Part shown: positions 33,428-42,412 of the stretch, one piece after another
How the letters are laid out: every line of letters starts with the position of its first letter
Numbering within the stretch: position 1 is the first letter of the stretch
From: Bradyrhizobium mercantei
Lineage (GTDB): Bacteria > Pseudomonadota > Alphaproteobacteria > Rhizobiales > Xanthobacteraceae
DNA length: 64,000 bases
Direction of reading: 5' to 3'
Assembly: GCF_001982635.1 (NCBI RefSeq)
Contig: NZ_MKFI01000004.1
Coordinates: 117,609-181,608 of the forward strand
Notes under the pieces: model-generated
What the model was told of the DNA's origin: nothing
Databases searched by the model: none
What the model saw: only the letters and a program-made list of their open reading frames with translations
Position numbers and translations under genes: made by a program

Positions 33428-34666
33428 TTACTGCGACAGCTTCACGAAGTCCGGAAACTTCAGCTTCCCTTCCGCGATCGCCTTCGGCCAGACCGTGATC
33501 TGCTTGCCGCCCTGCCACTGGAACACGAGGCCGGTGACGGCGCCCGGGCCGGACTTGATGCCGTGGGTGAACTCGTCGTTCTTGCCGTAGAACTGGATCT
33601 TGCCGATCGTGCCCTCGAAGTCGGTCTTCTCGAGCTCGGCGACCATCTTGTCCGGATCGGTCGAGCCGGCGCGCTGGATCGCTTCCGCGATGATGTAGAC
33701 CTCGTCATAGGCGGTATAGCCGGTATAGGCCGGCGGCGTGCCGTACTTGGCCTTGAACGCGGCGGCAAACGGTTTTGTCTTTGGCGTGACGGCAACATCG
33801 GGTGTTGCGACGGCAAGCGACGGCACGCCTTCGGCAGCACCATTGGTGTCGCCCCAGAAGGTCGGGCTCAGCGCCTGCGCGCTGATGCCGAACATCGGGA
33901 TCGGCACCTGCTGGTTCTTCCACTGCACCGTCGGCTGCACGCCGACATGGGAGATGCCGGTCACGATCACGTCGGGCTTGGCGGCCTCCATCTTGTTGAA
34001 GATCGGCGTGAAGTCGGTGGTGTCGGGCGAGAAGCGGATGTGCTCGACCACCTTCAGGCCGGCCTTCGGCAGGCAGGCCTCGTAGCCGACGTCGAGCGGC
34101 TTGGTCCAGGCCGCGTCCTCGCTCATGATCGCCGCCGACTTGAACTTGAGCTGGTCGACCAAGAGCTCCTTGGCGGCATCACAGACCAACTGCGCCTGCG
34201 CGGCCGAAGTCAGGTAGCCGTGGAAGGTGTACTTGTTCTTCTCATAGTCGTTGTGAATGGCCTTGGTGATCTCGTTCGACGCGGCGCCCGGCGTGATCAG
34301 CGGCATCTTCAGCCGCGCCGCCCACGGCTCGAGCGCCAGCACGACCTCACTGATGTAGCTCGCGATCACGGCGGAAACCTTGTCCTCGCTCACCGCGCGC
34401 TGGAAGGCGCGCACTGAATCGGCCGACGAACTCTTGTTGTCGTAGGTGACGATCTCGATCTTGCGGCCCATCACGCCGCCCTTGGCGTTGATCTCGTCGG
34501 CCGCGATCTGCGCGCCGCCCGGGGTTGCCGCGCCGGCGATCGATTGCACCTCGGCGATGATGCCGATCTTGATCGGATCCTTGGACTGCGCATAGGCCGG
34601 CGCCGCGAGGCACAGCGCGAGCGCCGAGGCCAGCAGGCTCACGCGGGTGGTTGAAAATCCTGACAT
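33428..34666 (-). CDS. Branched-chain amino-acid type ABC substrate-binding protein
   Basis: 412 residues. A signal peptide (VSLLASALALCLAAPAYA) is followed by a type I periplasmic binding fold of the Peripla_BP_6/LivJ family (DPIKIGIIAEVQSIAGAATP, AADEINAKGGVMGRKIEIVT). Two ATGs occur in tandem at 34669 and 34666; I prefer the second because AGGGAG is then six bases away. It is the last gene of the transporter unit. It is clearly paralogous to the binding protein at 38085: long segments such as QVPIPMFGIS and VVHI/VDHIRFSPDTTDF match. The ligand is unknown; amides or amino acids are common for this family. Confidence 0.92.
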   Translation of the reverse strand: MSGFSTTRVSLLASALALCLAAPAYAQSKDPIKIGIIAEVQSIAGAATPGGAQIAADEINAKGGVMGRKIEIVTYDNKSSSADSVRAFQRAVSEDKVSAVIASYISEVVLALEPWAARLKMPLITPGAASNEITKAIHNDYEKNKYTFHGYLTSAAQAQLVCDAAKELLVDQLKFKSAAIMSEDAAWTKPLDVGYEACLPKAGLKVVEHIRFSPDTTDFTPIFNKMEAAKPDVIVTGISHVGVQPTVQWKNQQVPIPMFGISAQALSPTFWGDTNGAAEGVPSLAVATPDVAVTPKTKPFAAAFKAKYGTPPAYTGYTAYDEVYIIAEAIQRAGSTDPDKMVAELEKTDFEGTIGKIQFYGKNDEFTHGIKSGPGAVTGLVFQWQGGKQITVWPKAIAEGKLKFPDFVKLSQ

Positions 34667-34707
34667 CATGATCTCCCTTTGCTTTGTTATTTTTCAGTCT
34701 TCGTACG

Positions 34708-36186
34708 TCAGAGAAAGTCTTTGCCCGCCTCAGCGGCGAACCGGCCCGGATCGCCCTCCCAGACGATCCGCGCGTGCTCCAGCACATAGACGCGGTCGGC
34801 ATGCGGCAGCGCGAACGTCACGTTCTGCTCGCCGAGCAGCACCGTGATCTTGGTGGTCTGGCGCAGCTTCTCCAGCGCCTTCGACAGCAGTTCGAGGATA
34901 ACCGGCGCCAATCCGAGCGTCGGCTCGTCCAGGATCAGGATCTGCGGCTGCATCATCAGCGCACGCCCGATCGCCAGCATCTGCTGCTCGCCGCCGGACA
35001 GCGTCTGCGCCATCTGGCCCTGACGCTCCTTCAGGATCGGGAACAGCTCGAACAGCCAGGCGAGTTGCTTGGCCCGCGCCGCATCGTCGAGATGCTGGCC
35101 GCCGAGGTCGAGGTTTTCCCGCACCGACATCTCGCCGAACAATTCGCGCGATTCCGGGCACTGCACGAGGCCAGAGCGGGCGATCTTGGCCGGCCCGGTG
35201 CCGCGCAGTTTCTCACCGCCGCGCAGGATCTCGCCAGTGTATGGCAGGAAGCCCGAGATGGTGTTGAACAGCGTGGTCTTGCCGGCGCCGTTCAGGCCTA
35301 CGATGGAGACGAACTCGCCCTCATGGACGTGGATCGAGACGTTCTCCAGCGCCTGCGCCTTGCCGTAATGCACGCTGACGTTCTCGACCTGCAAGAGCGG
35401 CACCTTGTCCTTGAACGAGGTCTCTGGCCGCGCATGGGTCTCGATCGCGCCGCCGAGATAGACCCGCCGCACGGTCTCGTTCTTCATCACGTCCTCGGCG
35501 CGGCCGGTCGTGATCTCCTCGCCGAGATACATCGCGAGCACGCGGTCGACCAGCGCGGCGACGCTCTTGACGTTGTGGTCGACCAGCATCACCGCACGTC
35601 CCTCGTCACGGAAGCTGCGGATCAACGCCGAGAAGGTGCCGACCTCGGCGCTGGTCAGGCCCGCGAAGGGCTCGTCGACCAGCACGACCTTCGGGTCACG
35701 CGCGATCGCTTTCGCCAGCTCCAGCCGGCGCAGGTCGGCGAACGGCAGCGTCGGCGGACGGCGATCCATCACCGCCCCGAGGCCGACGCGCTCGGCGATC
35801 CACCTGGCGCGCTCGGTCAGAGCCTTGTCGGGAAACAGCATGAACAGGCTGTCCGGCAACAGCGCGACCATGATGTTCTCCAGCACGGTCTGCCGGTTCA
35901 GCGGCCGCGAGTGCTGGAACACCATGCCAAAACCCTTGCGCGCGATCTTGTGCGCCGGCAGGCCCGCAACATTCTCGCCCTCGAACAGCACCTCGCCCGC
36001 GGTCGGGCGCTCGATGCCCATCACGCTCTTCATCGCGGTCGATTTGCCCGAGCCGTTCGGCCCGATCAGGCCGAGGATCTCGCCGGGATGCAGGTCGAAC
36101 GAGAGGTTCTTCACGGCGGTCAGGCCGCCGAATCTCTTGGTCAATCCACGAACGGTGAGCGTTGCTGTGGTCACGGTCTGATCCAT
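34708..36186 (-). CDS. Fused LivG-LivF type ABC ATPase
   Basis: 492 residues with two complete ATPase domains in one chain. Domain 1 (about 8-250): Walker A GPNGSGKS near 42-49, Walker B VVLVDEPFAG. Its signature is LPFADLRRLELAKA, not the usual LSGGQ/LSYGQ. Domain 2 (about 262-492): Walker A GLNGAGKT near 297-304, signature LSGGEQQMLAIGRA, Walker B ILILDEPTLGLAP. LivG and LivF are normally separate genes. If the domains pair, one composite site lacks a canonical signature, so ATP hydrolysis may be asymmetric. Its stop and the LivM-type gene are adjacent, with one gene ending where the next begins. Confidence 0.93.
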   Translation of the reverse strand: MDQTVTTATLTVRGLTKRFGGLTAVKNLSFDLHPGEILGLIGPNGSGKSTAMKSVMGIERPTAGEVLFEGENVAGLPAHKIARKGFGMVFQHSRPLNRQTVLENIMVALLPDSLFMLFPDKALTERARWIAERVGLGAVMDRRPPTLPFADLRRLELAKAIARDPKVVLVDEPFAGLTSAEVGTFSALIRSFRDEGRAVMLVDHNVKSVAALVDRVLAMYLGEEITTGRAEDVMKNETVRRVYLGGAIETHARPETSFKDKVPLLQVENVSVHYGKAQALENVSIHVHEGEFVSIVGLNGAGKTTLFNTISGFLPYTGEILRGGEKLRGTGPAKIARSGLVQCPESRELFGEMSVRENLDLGGQHLDDAARAKQLAWLFELFPILKERQGQMAQTLSGGEQQMLAIGRALMMQPQILILDEPTLGLAPVILELLSKALEKLRQTTKITVLLGEQNVTFALPHADRVYVLEHARIVWEGDPGRFAAEAGKDFL

Positions 36187-37113
36187 TTAAGAGCGCGCCT
36201 CGCGTGACAGGGCCGCTCCGAGGAAACCGCCGGGGAAGAACAGGACGACGAGCAGCGCCACCGCCGAGACGATGAAGGTGGCAAGCTCGCCGGTCGGACG
36301 CAGGAACTCGCCGGCCACGATCAGGAAGATCGCGCCAAGCGCCGCACCCAGCACCGTGCGCCGGCCGCCGAGCACGGCGGAGACGATCACGTTCACGCCG
36401 ACCGCGACGTCGACCACGGTGCCGACCGAGGCGGTGCCGAAGTAGAACACCAGCAGCGCGCCCGACAATCCGGAGAAGAAGGCGCTGACGATGAAGGCCG
36501 CGAGCTTGTGCTTGACGATGTTGAAGCCGAGCGCGCCGGCCTGCACCGGGTCTTGCCCGCTCGCCTGCAGCACGAGACCGACGGGCGATTGCGACAGTCC
36601 GTAAAGGATCGCGGCGCTCACGGTCATGAAGCCGAGCGCGATCCAGTAATTGGCGCCGGCATTGATGGTGATGACGTCAGGGATCGTCAGCCCGATCTCG
36701 CCGCCGGTGAGATCAGCGAACACCACGACGAAGTTCTGCAGCATCAAGACCGCCACCAGTGTGGTGAGGCCGAAATACGGTCCCCTCACCCGCAGCGCCG
36801 GCAGCGCCAGCACGAAGCCCGCGACGACGGAGGCCAGCGCGCCGAGCAGGATGCAGACATAGACCGACCAGCCGAACTGGTTGTTGAGGATGCCGGCCGT
36901 ATAGGCGCCGGTGCCGATCAGGAAGGTCGGCCCGAAATTGACCTCGCCGGCGAAGCCGAACAGGAGGTCCCAGGCCATCGCGAACACACCGAAATAGAAC
37001 GCGACGGTGAGCAGCCCGAGGATGTAGCCCGACACGTAGAACGGCAGCGTCGCGGCAAGCACCACGCAGACCAGCGAAATGAAGAACAGGCGCGAGGAGA
37101 AGAAGTTGGCCAT
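36187..37113 (-). CDS. livM: Branched-chain amino-acid type ABC permease (LivM)
   Basis: 308 residues, about nine membrane helices. LLGALASVVAGFVLALPALRVRGPYFGLTTL is the family signature loop (LALPALRVRGxYFxLTT). Cytoplasmic-facing EAA-like loop is around QASGQDPVQAGALGFNI. With LivH it forms the pore for the binding-protein-delivered substrate. Its stop directly abuts the fused ATPase start (36186/36187), and its start is two bases after the LivH gene's stop at 37115. Confidence 0.9.
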   Translation of the reverse strand: MANFFSSRLFFISLVCVVLAATLPFYVSGYILGLLTVAFYFGVFAMAWDLLFGFAGEVNFGPTFLIGTGAYTAGILNNQFGWSVYVCILLGALASVVAGFVLALPALRVRGPYFGLTTLVAVLMLQNFVVVFADLTGGEIGLTIPDVITINAGANYWIALGFMTVSAAILYGLSQSPVGLVLQASGQDPVQAGALGFNIVKHKLAAFIVSAFFSGLSGALLVFYFGTASVGTVVDVAVGVNVIVSAVLGGRRTVLGAALGAIFLIVAGEFLRPTGELATFIVSAVALLVVLFFPGGFLGAALSREARS

Positions 37114-37114
37114 C

Positions 37115-37990
37115 TCAGCGCCTCCCCAAGAGGCCCTGGGGCCGGATATACATCACGAAGACCAGCAGCAGCAGCGCCGGGATGGTGCGGTAGGCCGGCG
37201 AGATCATGTAGGCCGTGATGGTCTCGAGATAGCCGACCACGAAGGCCGCGATCAGCGAGCCGGAGACGCTGCCGAGGCCGCCGAGCACCACGATCGAGAA
37301 CGCGCTCGCGGTCAGCGGCCCGACGCTGTAGGAGCTGACGCCGAGGAACATGCCGAGCAGCACGCCGGCGATGCCGGCCAGGATGCCGTAGATGCCCCAC
37401 ACCACGATGTAGATCTGGGTGAGCTCGAGCCCGAGCAGCGTGACGCCGCGCGGGTTCATCGAGGCCGCCAGCACTGCCTTGCCGGTCCGGGTGCGGTTCA
37501 CCAGCAGCCACAGCAGGCCGATCACGAGGCAGCAGACCAGCGCGGTGAAGATGTTGTTGCGCGGCGTGCGGTTGCCGAAGATATCGACCACGCCCTCGAC
37601 GATCGGCAGCACCGTCTTGGCGTTGTTGGTGAAGAAATAGGCGATCAGCTCCTGGATCATGATGCCCCACAGCAGGGTGCCGGTGAGGACGAAGATTTCC
37701 TTCTCCTCATTGGGGATCCGCGTCGAATTCTGGATCGGCTTCACGACCGCGAAATAGGTCGCGAAGGAAACGATCAGCGCGACGCCGACACCGAACAGCG
37801 CACCGCTGTAGATGTCGAGGTGCAGCACGCTGGCCGCGGCCCAGGCCGCGACCGCTGCGGCCACCATGATGGCACCGTGGGAGAGGTTGAGAACGCCGGA
37901 GACACCGAAGATCAGGGTGAAGCCGGTGGCGCCGAGCGCATAGAGCGCACTGATGGCAAAGCCATCGATCAGGATTTGTAAGAAAAGCAT
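37115..37990 (-). CDS. livH: Branched-chain amino-acid type ABC permease (LivH)
   Basis: 291 residues, about eight membrane helices. ALGATGFTLIFGVSGVLNLSHG is the LivH signature (L-x-G-x-x-L-x-F-G-V-x-N-L-x-H-G). GALVASMNPRGVTLLGLEL-type EAA loop is visible as VLAASMNPRGVTLLGLELTQ. It pairs with LivM. It lies 94 bases downstream of the first binding-protein gene. Confidence 0.9.
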   Translation of the reverse strand: MLFLQILIDGFAISALYALGATGFTLIFGVSGVLNLSHGAIMVAAAVAAWAAASVLHLDIYSGALFGVGVALIVSFATYFAVVKPIQNSTRIPNEEKEIFVLTGTLLWGIMIQELIAYFFTNNAKTVLPIVEGVVDIFGNRTPRNNIFTALVCCLVIGLLWLLVNRTRTGKAVLAASMNPRGVTLLGLELTQIYIVVWGIYGILAGIAGVLLGMFLGVSSYSVGPLTASAFSIVVLGGLGSVSGSLIAAFVVGYLETITAYMISPAYRTIPALLLLVFVMYIRPQGLLGRR

Positions 37991-38084
37991 CTCATATCGG
38001 CCGCGGCAGCGTAGCTGCCTGTTGTGGAGGACACGGAACCGAAGACCGATGCTCCCGGGAGGGGCCCGGGAGCATGGTCGTCAG

Positions 38085-39341
38085 TCAGTTCGTGGTGACC
38101 TTGATGAAGCTCGGGAACTTGAGGTCGCTCTTGGCGACCTCCTTCGGCCACACCGCGACCTGCTTGCCGCCCTGCCACTGCAGCATCAGTCCGGTGATCA
38201 GGCCCTTGCCGTATTTGATCGAATGGGTGAACGGATCGTCCTTGCCATAGAACTGGACGCGCCCGATGGTGCCTTCCCAATCGGTCTTCTCCAGCGCATC
38301 GACCATCTTGTCGGCCTCGACCGAGCCGGCGCGCTTCACCGCATCGGCGATGTAGTAGACCTCGTCATAGGCGGTGTAGCCCGCGTAGGACGGATAGTTG
38401 CCGTAGCGCTTCTTGAAGCCTTCCGCGAACGGCACCGACTTCGGCGTCACCGCGACATTCGGGCCCGACACGCCCTGGTACAGCACGCCTTCCGCCGCAT
38501 CGTTGGTGTCCTTGCCGAAGGTCTCGTTGGTCGCCTGCGAGGAAATGCCGAACATCGGGATCGGCACCTGCTGGTTCTTCCACTGCACCGTCGGCTGCAC
38601 GCCGACATGGGAGATGCCGGTGATGATCACGTCGGGCTTGGAGCCCTCGATCTTGTTGAAGATGGGCGTGAAGTCGGTGGTGTCGGGCGAGAAGCGGATA
38701 TGGTCGACGACCTTGAGACCGATCTTCGGCAGGCACTCCTCGTAGCCGACGTCGAGCGGCTTGGTCCAGGCCGCGTCCTCGCTCATGATGACCGCGGTCT
38801 TCATGTGCTTCTGATCGACCAGGAGCTCCTTGGCGGCGTCGCAGACCGACAGCGCCAGCGCCGCCGAGGTCAGATAGCCGTGGAAGGTGTACTTGTTCTT
38901 CTCGTAATCGGCGTGGACGCTCTTGCTGATCTCGTTGGAGGCTGCTCCAGGCGTGACGAACGGCGTTTTCAGGCGCGAGGCCCAGGGCTCGAGCGCCAGC
39001 ACCACTTCGCTGATGTAGCTCGAGATGACGACGTTGACCTTGTCCTCGTTGACCGCGCGCTGGAATGCGCGCACCGAATCCGCCGAGGATGAGTGATTGT
39101 CGTAAGAGACGATTTCGATCTTGCGGCCATCGATGCCGCCCTTGGCGTTGATTTCGTCGGCCGCCAGCTGTGCCGCCTGCGGGATCGACGCCCCGGCAAT
39201 CGCCTGCGCTTCGGCGATCACGCCGATCTTGAGGGTGTCGGCGGCCTGCGCGCCGCTGGGGCTAGCTGCCAGCAAGCCCAACACGGCCGCCCCGGCAAGT
39301 TGCTGCATCGCATGAACAGGCAGTCGCGATGTTCTTTTCAC
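38085..39341 (-). CDS. Branched-chain amino-acid type ABC substrate-binding protein, first gene of the operon
   Basis: 418 residues from GTG 39341, preceded by AGGAGAG; the longer open frame to 39446 has no better start. A signal peptide (AMQQLAGAAVLGLLAASPSG, cleavage near AQA) precedes a Peripla_BP_6 fold (DTLKIGVIAEAQAIAGASIP, ADEINAKGGIDGRKIEIVSY). It is closely related to the protein at 33428, so the operon is flanked by two binding proteins for one pore and one ATPase. The pair may widen substrate range. The ligand is unknown. Confidence 0.92.
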   Translation of the reverse strand: MKRTSRLPVHAMQQLAGAAVLGLLAASPSGAQAADTLKIGVIAEAQAIAGASIPQAAQLAADEINAKGGIDGRKIEIVSYDNHSSSADSVRAFQRAVNEDKVNVVISSYISEVVLALEPWASRLKTPFVTPGAASNEISKSVHADYEKNKYTFHGYLTSAALALSVCDAAKELLVDQKHMKTAVIMSEDAAWTKPLDVGYEECLPKIGLKVVDHIRFSPDTTDFTPIFNKIEGSKPDVIITGISHVGVQPTVQWKNQQVPIPMFGISSQATNETFGKDTNDAAEGVLYQGVSGPNVAVTPKSVPFAEGFKKRYGNYPSYAGYTAYDEVYYIADAVKRAGSVEADKMVDALEKTDWEGTIGRVQFYGKDDPFTHSIKYGKGLITGLMLQWQGGKQVAVWPKEVAKSDLKFPSFIKVTTN

Positions 39342-39792
39342 CCTGTTTCTCTCCTCTTTTTGTTCGGCTGCTTCGAGCTCTTGGGGCGGGACTATAGCTG
39401 CGACAAAATGTGCAGCAAGTGAAACCGCACGCAGATCGCCATGCATGGACGACGACTAAAGTAGTGGGTGGGCACGCACCGACTGAATAAATATGAGGCA
39501 GATGGGAATAAGAGCGCGGGGCGCCAATCACTCCTCACGCCATTCCCCGTTGCGAAATTGCGCACTGGGGAATAACAGCGGCGGCCCCCTGCCACTCATC
39601 GTCGTCCCTGCGAAAGCAGGGACCCATAACCACGGATGGTTATTGTTACGCGAGGATGGAACGACGCGTCCCGTTCACGACATCGGCCGCGGCGCATGGG
39701 TCCCTGCTTTCGCAGGGACGACAGTGGTGACCCTGGCGAGATCGCGGAAACATCTGGCGCCCGCGGACAATAGTTGCTGGGCGAACCCGCCC
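39342..39792. other. 451-base intergenic region with an inverted repeat
   Basis: It contains the promoter region of the binding-protein operon and the 3' side of the MFS gene. The 39601-39722 repeat listed separately takes up the right half. No coding frame is supported. Confidence 0.6.
39601..39722. repeat. Pair of 27-base inverted repeats, each with its own hairpin
   Basis: The 27 bases at 39601-39627 are the exact reverse complement of 39696-39722. Each arm itself contains GTCCCTGC-GAAA-GCAGGGAC, a hairpin with a GAAA loop. The 68-base middle has no gene. It lies between same-strand genes, downstream of the MFS gene. Likely a BIME-like dispersed repeat; it could act as a terminator. Confidence 0.85.
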
Positions 39793-41388
39793 CTACTCCG
39801 CCATCTCCGCCGGCGGGCGCGCGGCGGGACCGGCGAGCGGGCGCTCTTCCATCGTGATCATGCAGATGGAAGCCGTGGTCAGCAGCACGGCGGCGGCGCC
39901 GAACACGTAGCGGAACGCGTGGATCATGTCGGCCATCGGGATCGCACTGACCGTGCTGGCGGCTGCGGCATGATGCTCGCCGGCAAGCGAGATGTCGGTG
40001 CCGAGCGTCATCAAAAGGATCGTGGTGAAGGCCGCGACCGTGAAGGACGCCATCATCGCGCGGAAGAAGTTCATCGCGCCGGTCACGGTGCCGACCTGCG
40101 GCCGCGCCACCGCGTTCTGCAGCGACACCACGCTGATCGGGAATGTGGTGCCGAGCCCGAGCGCGAACACGCTCATCAGCGTCAGCAATCCCCACAGCGG
40201 CAGCGTGGTCACGGCCATGCCGACGGCACAGATCGCGGCCACCGAGGTGCCGACGATCGCGACGCGCTTGTAGTGCTTGGCCTTCGCCATGGTGCGGCCG
40301 GCGATCGCCGCACCAAAGGTCGAGATCGCAGCGAGCGGGATCAGCGCGAGGCCGGCCTCGCTGGCGGTCAGGTGGTAGACCACCTCGTAATAGAGCGGCA
40401 GGTGCACGGTGAGGCCGACCATGGCGCCGAGCGCACAGCCGCCCGCCCCCATCGCGAACGGCACCACCGAGCCGCCGAGCAGCGACAGCGGCAGGAACGG
40501 CTCGTCGGCGCGGCGGGCATGCCAGACGAAGCCACCGGCGAGCGCGATCGAGGCGCCGATCATTGCCGTAATCGTCGGCGACAGCCAGGACAGCCGGGTG
40601 CCGCCCCAGGTCAAGACCAGCATCAGCACCACGGCCGAGGCCATCAGCAAGACGCCGCCGAGCCAGTCGACCTTGCGCTTGCGGTGGAACACCGGGATCT
40701 TGCTCATCTTCGGCAGCAGCAGCGCCAGTGCGGCCGCCGCCAGCGGCAGGTTGATCCAGAAGATCATCGACCAGTGCAGGTGCTCGGCGAACACGCCGCC
40801 GACCACCGGGCCGAGAATGCCGCCGGCCATCCAGACGCTGGAGAAATAGGCCTGGTAACGGCCACGCTCGCGCGGGGTGACCACATCGGAGATCACGGTC
40901 TGGACCACCGGCATGATGCCGCCGCCGCCGAGCCCCTGGAGGCCGCGGGCGATGATCAGCATGGTCATGCTGGGCGCGATCGCGCACAGCACCGAGCCGA
41001 CCACGAACAGGCTGAGCGAGGTGATGATCATGACGCGGCGGCCATAGATGTCGCTCAGCGTGCCGAACACCGGCGCCACCGCGGTGGAGGCGAGCAGATA
41101 GGCCGTGATCACCCAGGAGAGATTGGTGACGTCGTGAAACTGGCGCCCGATGGTCGGCAGCGCGGTCGCGACGATGGTCTGATCGAGCGCGGCCAGGAAC
41201 ATCGTCAGCATCAGGCTGATGACGATGGTGCGAACTTCATCGGGATTGAGCGGAGCCGGCGGCGCCAGTGGCGGCGCATCGCTGAGTTCGATCACCTCGC
41301 TCGGGAGATGAGACAGCTCTTCGGCAATGTCTTCAGGCAATGTGGATTGGTCGGCAGGAAAACGGTTCTGCCGTTCATACTTGTTCAT
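39793..41388 (-). CDS. MFS drug-efflux-type transporter (DHA2, 14 TM)
   Basis: 531 residues. The cytoplasmic N-terminus (about 55 residues) precedes 14 predicted helices. Helix 1 region has LMLTMFLAALDQTIVATALP, whose LDxTIVxxALP motif marks the DHA2 (EmrB/QacA) family. The loop between helices 2 and 3 has GTLSDIYGRRVMIITS (motif A). ARGLQGLGGGGIMPVVQTVI is motif B/C-like. It should export drugs or other amphiphiles with proton exchange. No partner membrane-fusion protein or regulator is next to it. Confidence 0.9.
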   Translation of the reverse strand: MNKYERQNRFPADQSTLPEDIAEELSHLPSEVIELSDAPPLAPPAPLNPDEVRTIVISLMLTMFLAALDQTIVATALPTIGRQFHDVTNLSWVITAYLLASTAVAPVFGTLSDIYGRRVMIITSLSLFVVGSVLCAIAPSMTMLIIARGLQGLGGGGIMPVVQTVISDVVTPRERGRYQAYFSSVWMAGGILGPVVGGVFAEHLHWSMIFWINLPLAAAALALLLPKMSKIPVFHRKRKVDWLGGVLLMASAVVLMLVLTWGGTRLSWLSPTITAMIGASIALAGGFVWHARRADEPFLPLSLLGGSVVPFAMGAGGCALGAMVGLTVHLPLYYEVVYHLTASEAGLALIPLAAISTFGAAIAGRTMAKAKHYKRVAIVGTSVAAICAVGMAVTTLPLWGLLTLMSVFALGLGTTFPISVVSLQNAVARPQVGTVTGAMNFFRAMMASFTVAAFTTILLMTLGTDISLAGEHHAAAASTVSAIPMADMIHAFRYVFGAAAVLLTTASICMITMEERPLAGPAARPPAEMAE

Positions 41389-41574
41389 TTGGGGCGTAAT
41401 GCTGCTGCGCGGGCGCGTCCCGCGATGGAATCATTCTCTGCTTCGCAATTTATGCAGCAATTCAGTGCTGAGGCAGGCACCTCAGCGCATGGGTGCATCC
41501 CGCAGCGATGTTCTCGCGATGACGTGATCGCGCGCGAGCCGGCAATGGCTCGCTCAAGTTCATCATTACGGCTC

Positions 41575-41609
41575 GGATTAAGCCTTGGATAAGCCTTGGA
41601 TTAGGTCTT
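41575..41609. repeat. Three near-copies of GGATTAAGCCTT
   Basis: GGATTAAGCCTT (41575-41586), GGATAAGCCTT (41587-41597) and GGATTAGGTCTT (41598-41609). The last copy includes the stop codon and final codons of the YcgN-type gene, so the array may have grown from its 3' end. Small and degenerate. Confidence 0.6.
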
Positions 41610-42125
41610 GGAGACCTTCGGCCGCTTCTTCAACTGCGCCCGTTTCGGCAGCAGAGCGGGCCAGCGCACGATGTGATCCTCGAGATCGGCGTCGTTGACA
41701 TCGAGCTCGGTGCCCTCCACCCGCCCGCGCACCGAGACCCCGGCTTCATGAACGGTGTTGGGATCGCCCGAGATCAGCGGATGCCACCAATAGAGGTCGC
41801 GCCCCTCGGCCACGAGCCGGTAGCCGCAGCTCGGCGGCAGCCAGTTCAGGGTCCGAACGTTTTCCGGCGTCAGGCGGACGCAATCCGGAACCTGGTCGGA
41901 GCGGTTCGCATAATCCTTGCAGGTGCACAGGCCGGAATCGAGCAGCTTGCAGGAGATATGGGTGAAAAAGATCTTGCCGGTGTCCTCGTCCTCGAGCTTC
42001 TCCAGGCAGCACCGTGCGCAGCCGTCACACAGGCTTTCCCATTCGGCGTTGGACATCTCTTCCAACGTCTTGGTTTTCCAGAAGAATCCTTCCTGGTCCG
42101 ACGGGCGCTTGGGCGGTGCGGTCAT
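41601..42125 (-). CDS. YcgN-family cysteine cluster protein (UPF0260)
   Basis: 174 residues from ATG 42125, preceded by AGGGAT; ATG 42149 is an alternative. Conserved motifs include FWKTKTLEEMSNAEWESLCD, GCARCCLEKLED, then TCKDYANRSDQVPDC and WLPPSCGYRLVAEGRDLYWW, the full YcgN/UPF0260 signature with its Cys-rich cluster. The function of the family is not established; the cysteines probably bind metal or an Fe-S cluster. Cytoplasmic. It is divergent from the PBP1A gene. Confidence 0.93.
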   Translation of the reverse strand: MTAPPKRPSDQEGFFWKTKTLEEMSNAEWESLCDGCARCCLEKLEDEDTGKIFFTHISCKLLDSGLCTCKDYANRSDQVPDCVRLTPENVRTLNWLPPSCGYRLVAEGRDLYWWHPLISGDPNTVHEAGVSVRGRVEGTELDVNDADLEDHIVRWPALLPKRAQLKKRPKVSKT

Positions 42126-42412
42126 GCTATCCCTGAAATGGCGGTGCACCTCTTCTTGGGACGCCGGCGCTCCCTCCGCAAGGGGGTGGTATTGCGGGGT
42201 CGCAAAAGGCGGTGGGCAGCGTTAGGCCTTTCATTAAATTCACCAGCCGCGCCATTGGTTTATGGCAGCCGCTCGGATAGAACGTGGAACGAGTCCCCAA
42301 CGACGCAAAAGCGCCTTGGGATTGCCGCAACATCGAAGCAAGACGCTGCCCCGTGCCCGTTTTGGGCACATCCAGCGCTATCGAACTGATCAAGGGCCCG
42401 GTCCGCCAGATC

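Noticed and set aside
34684..36207. 507-codon plus-strand frame opposite the fused ABC ATPase
   Set aside because: Antisense shadow; both ATPase domains are intact on the minus strand.
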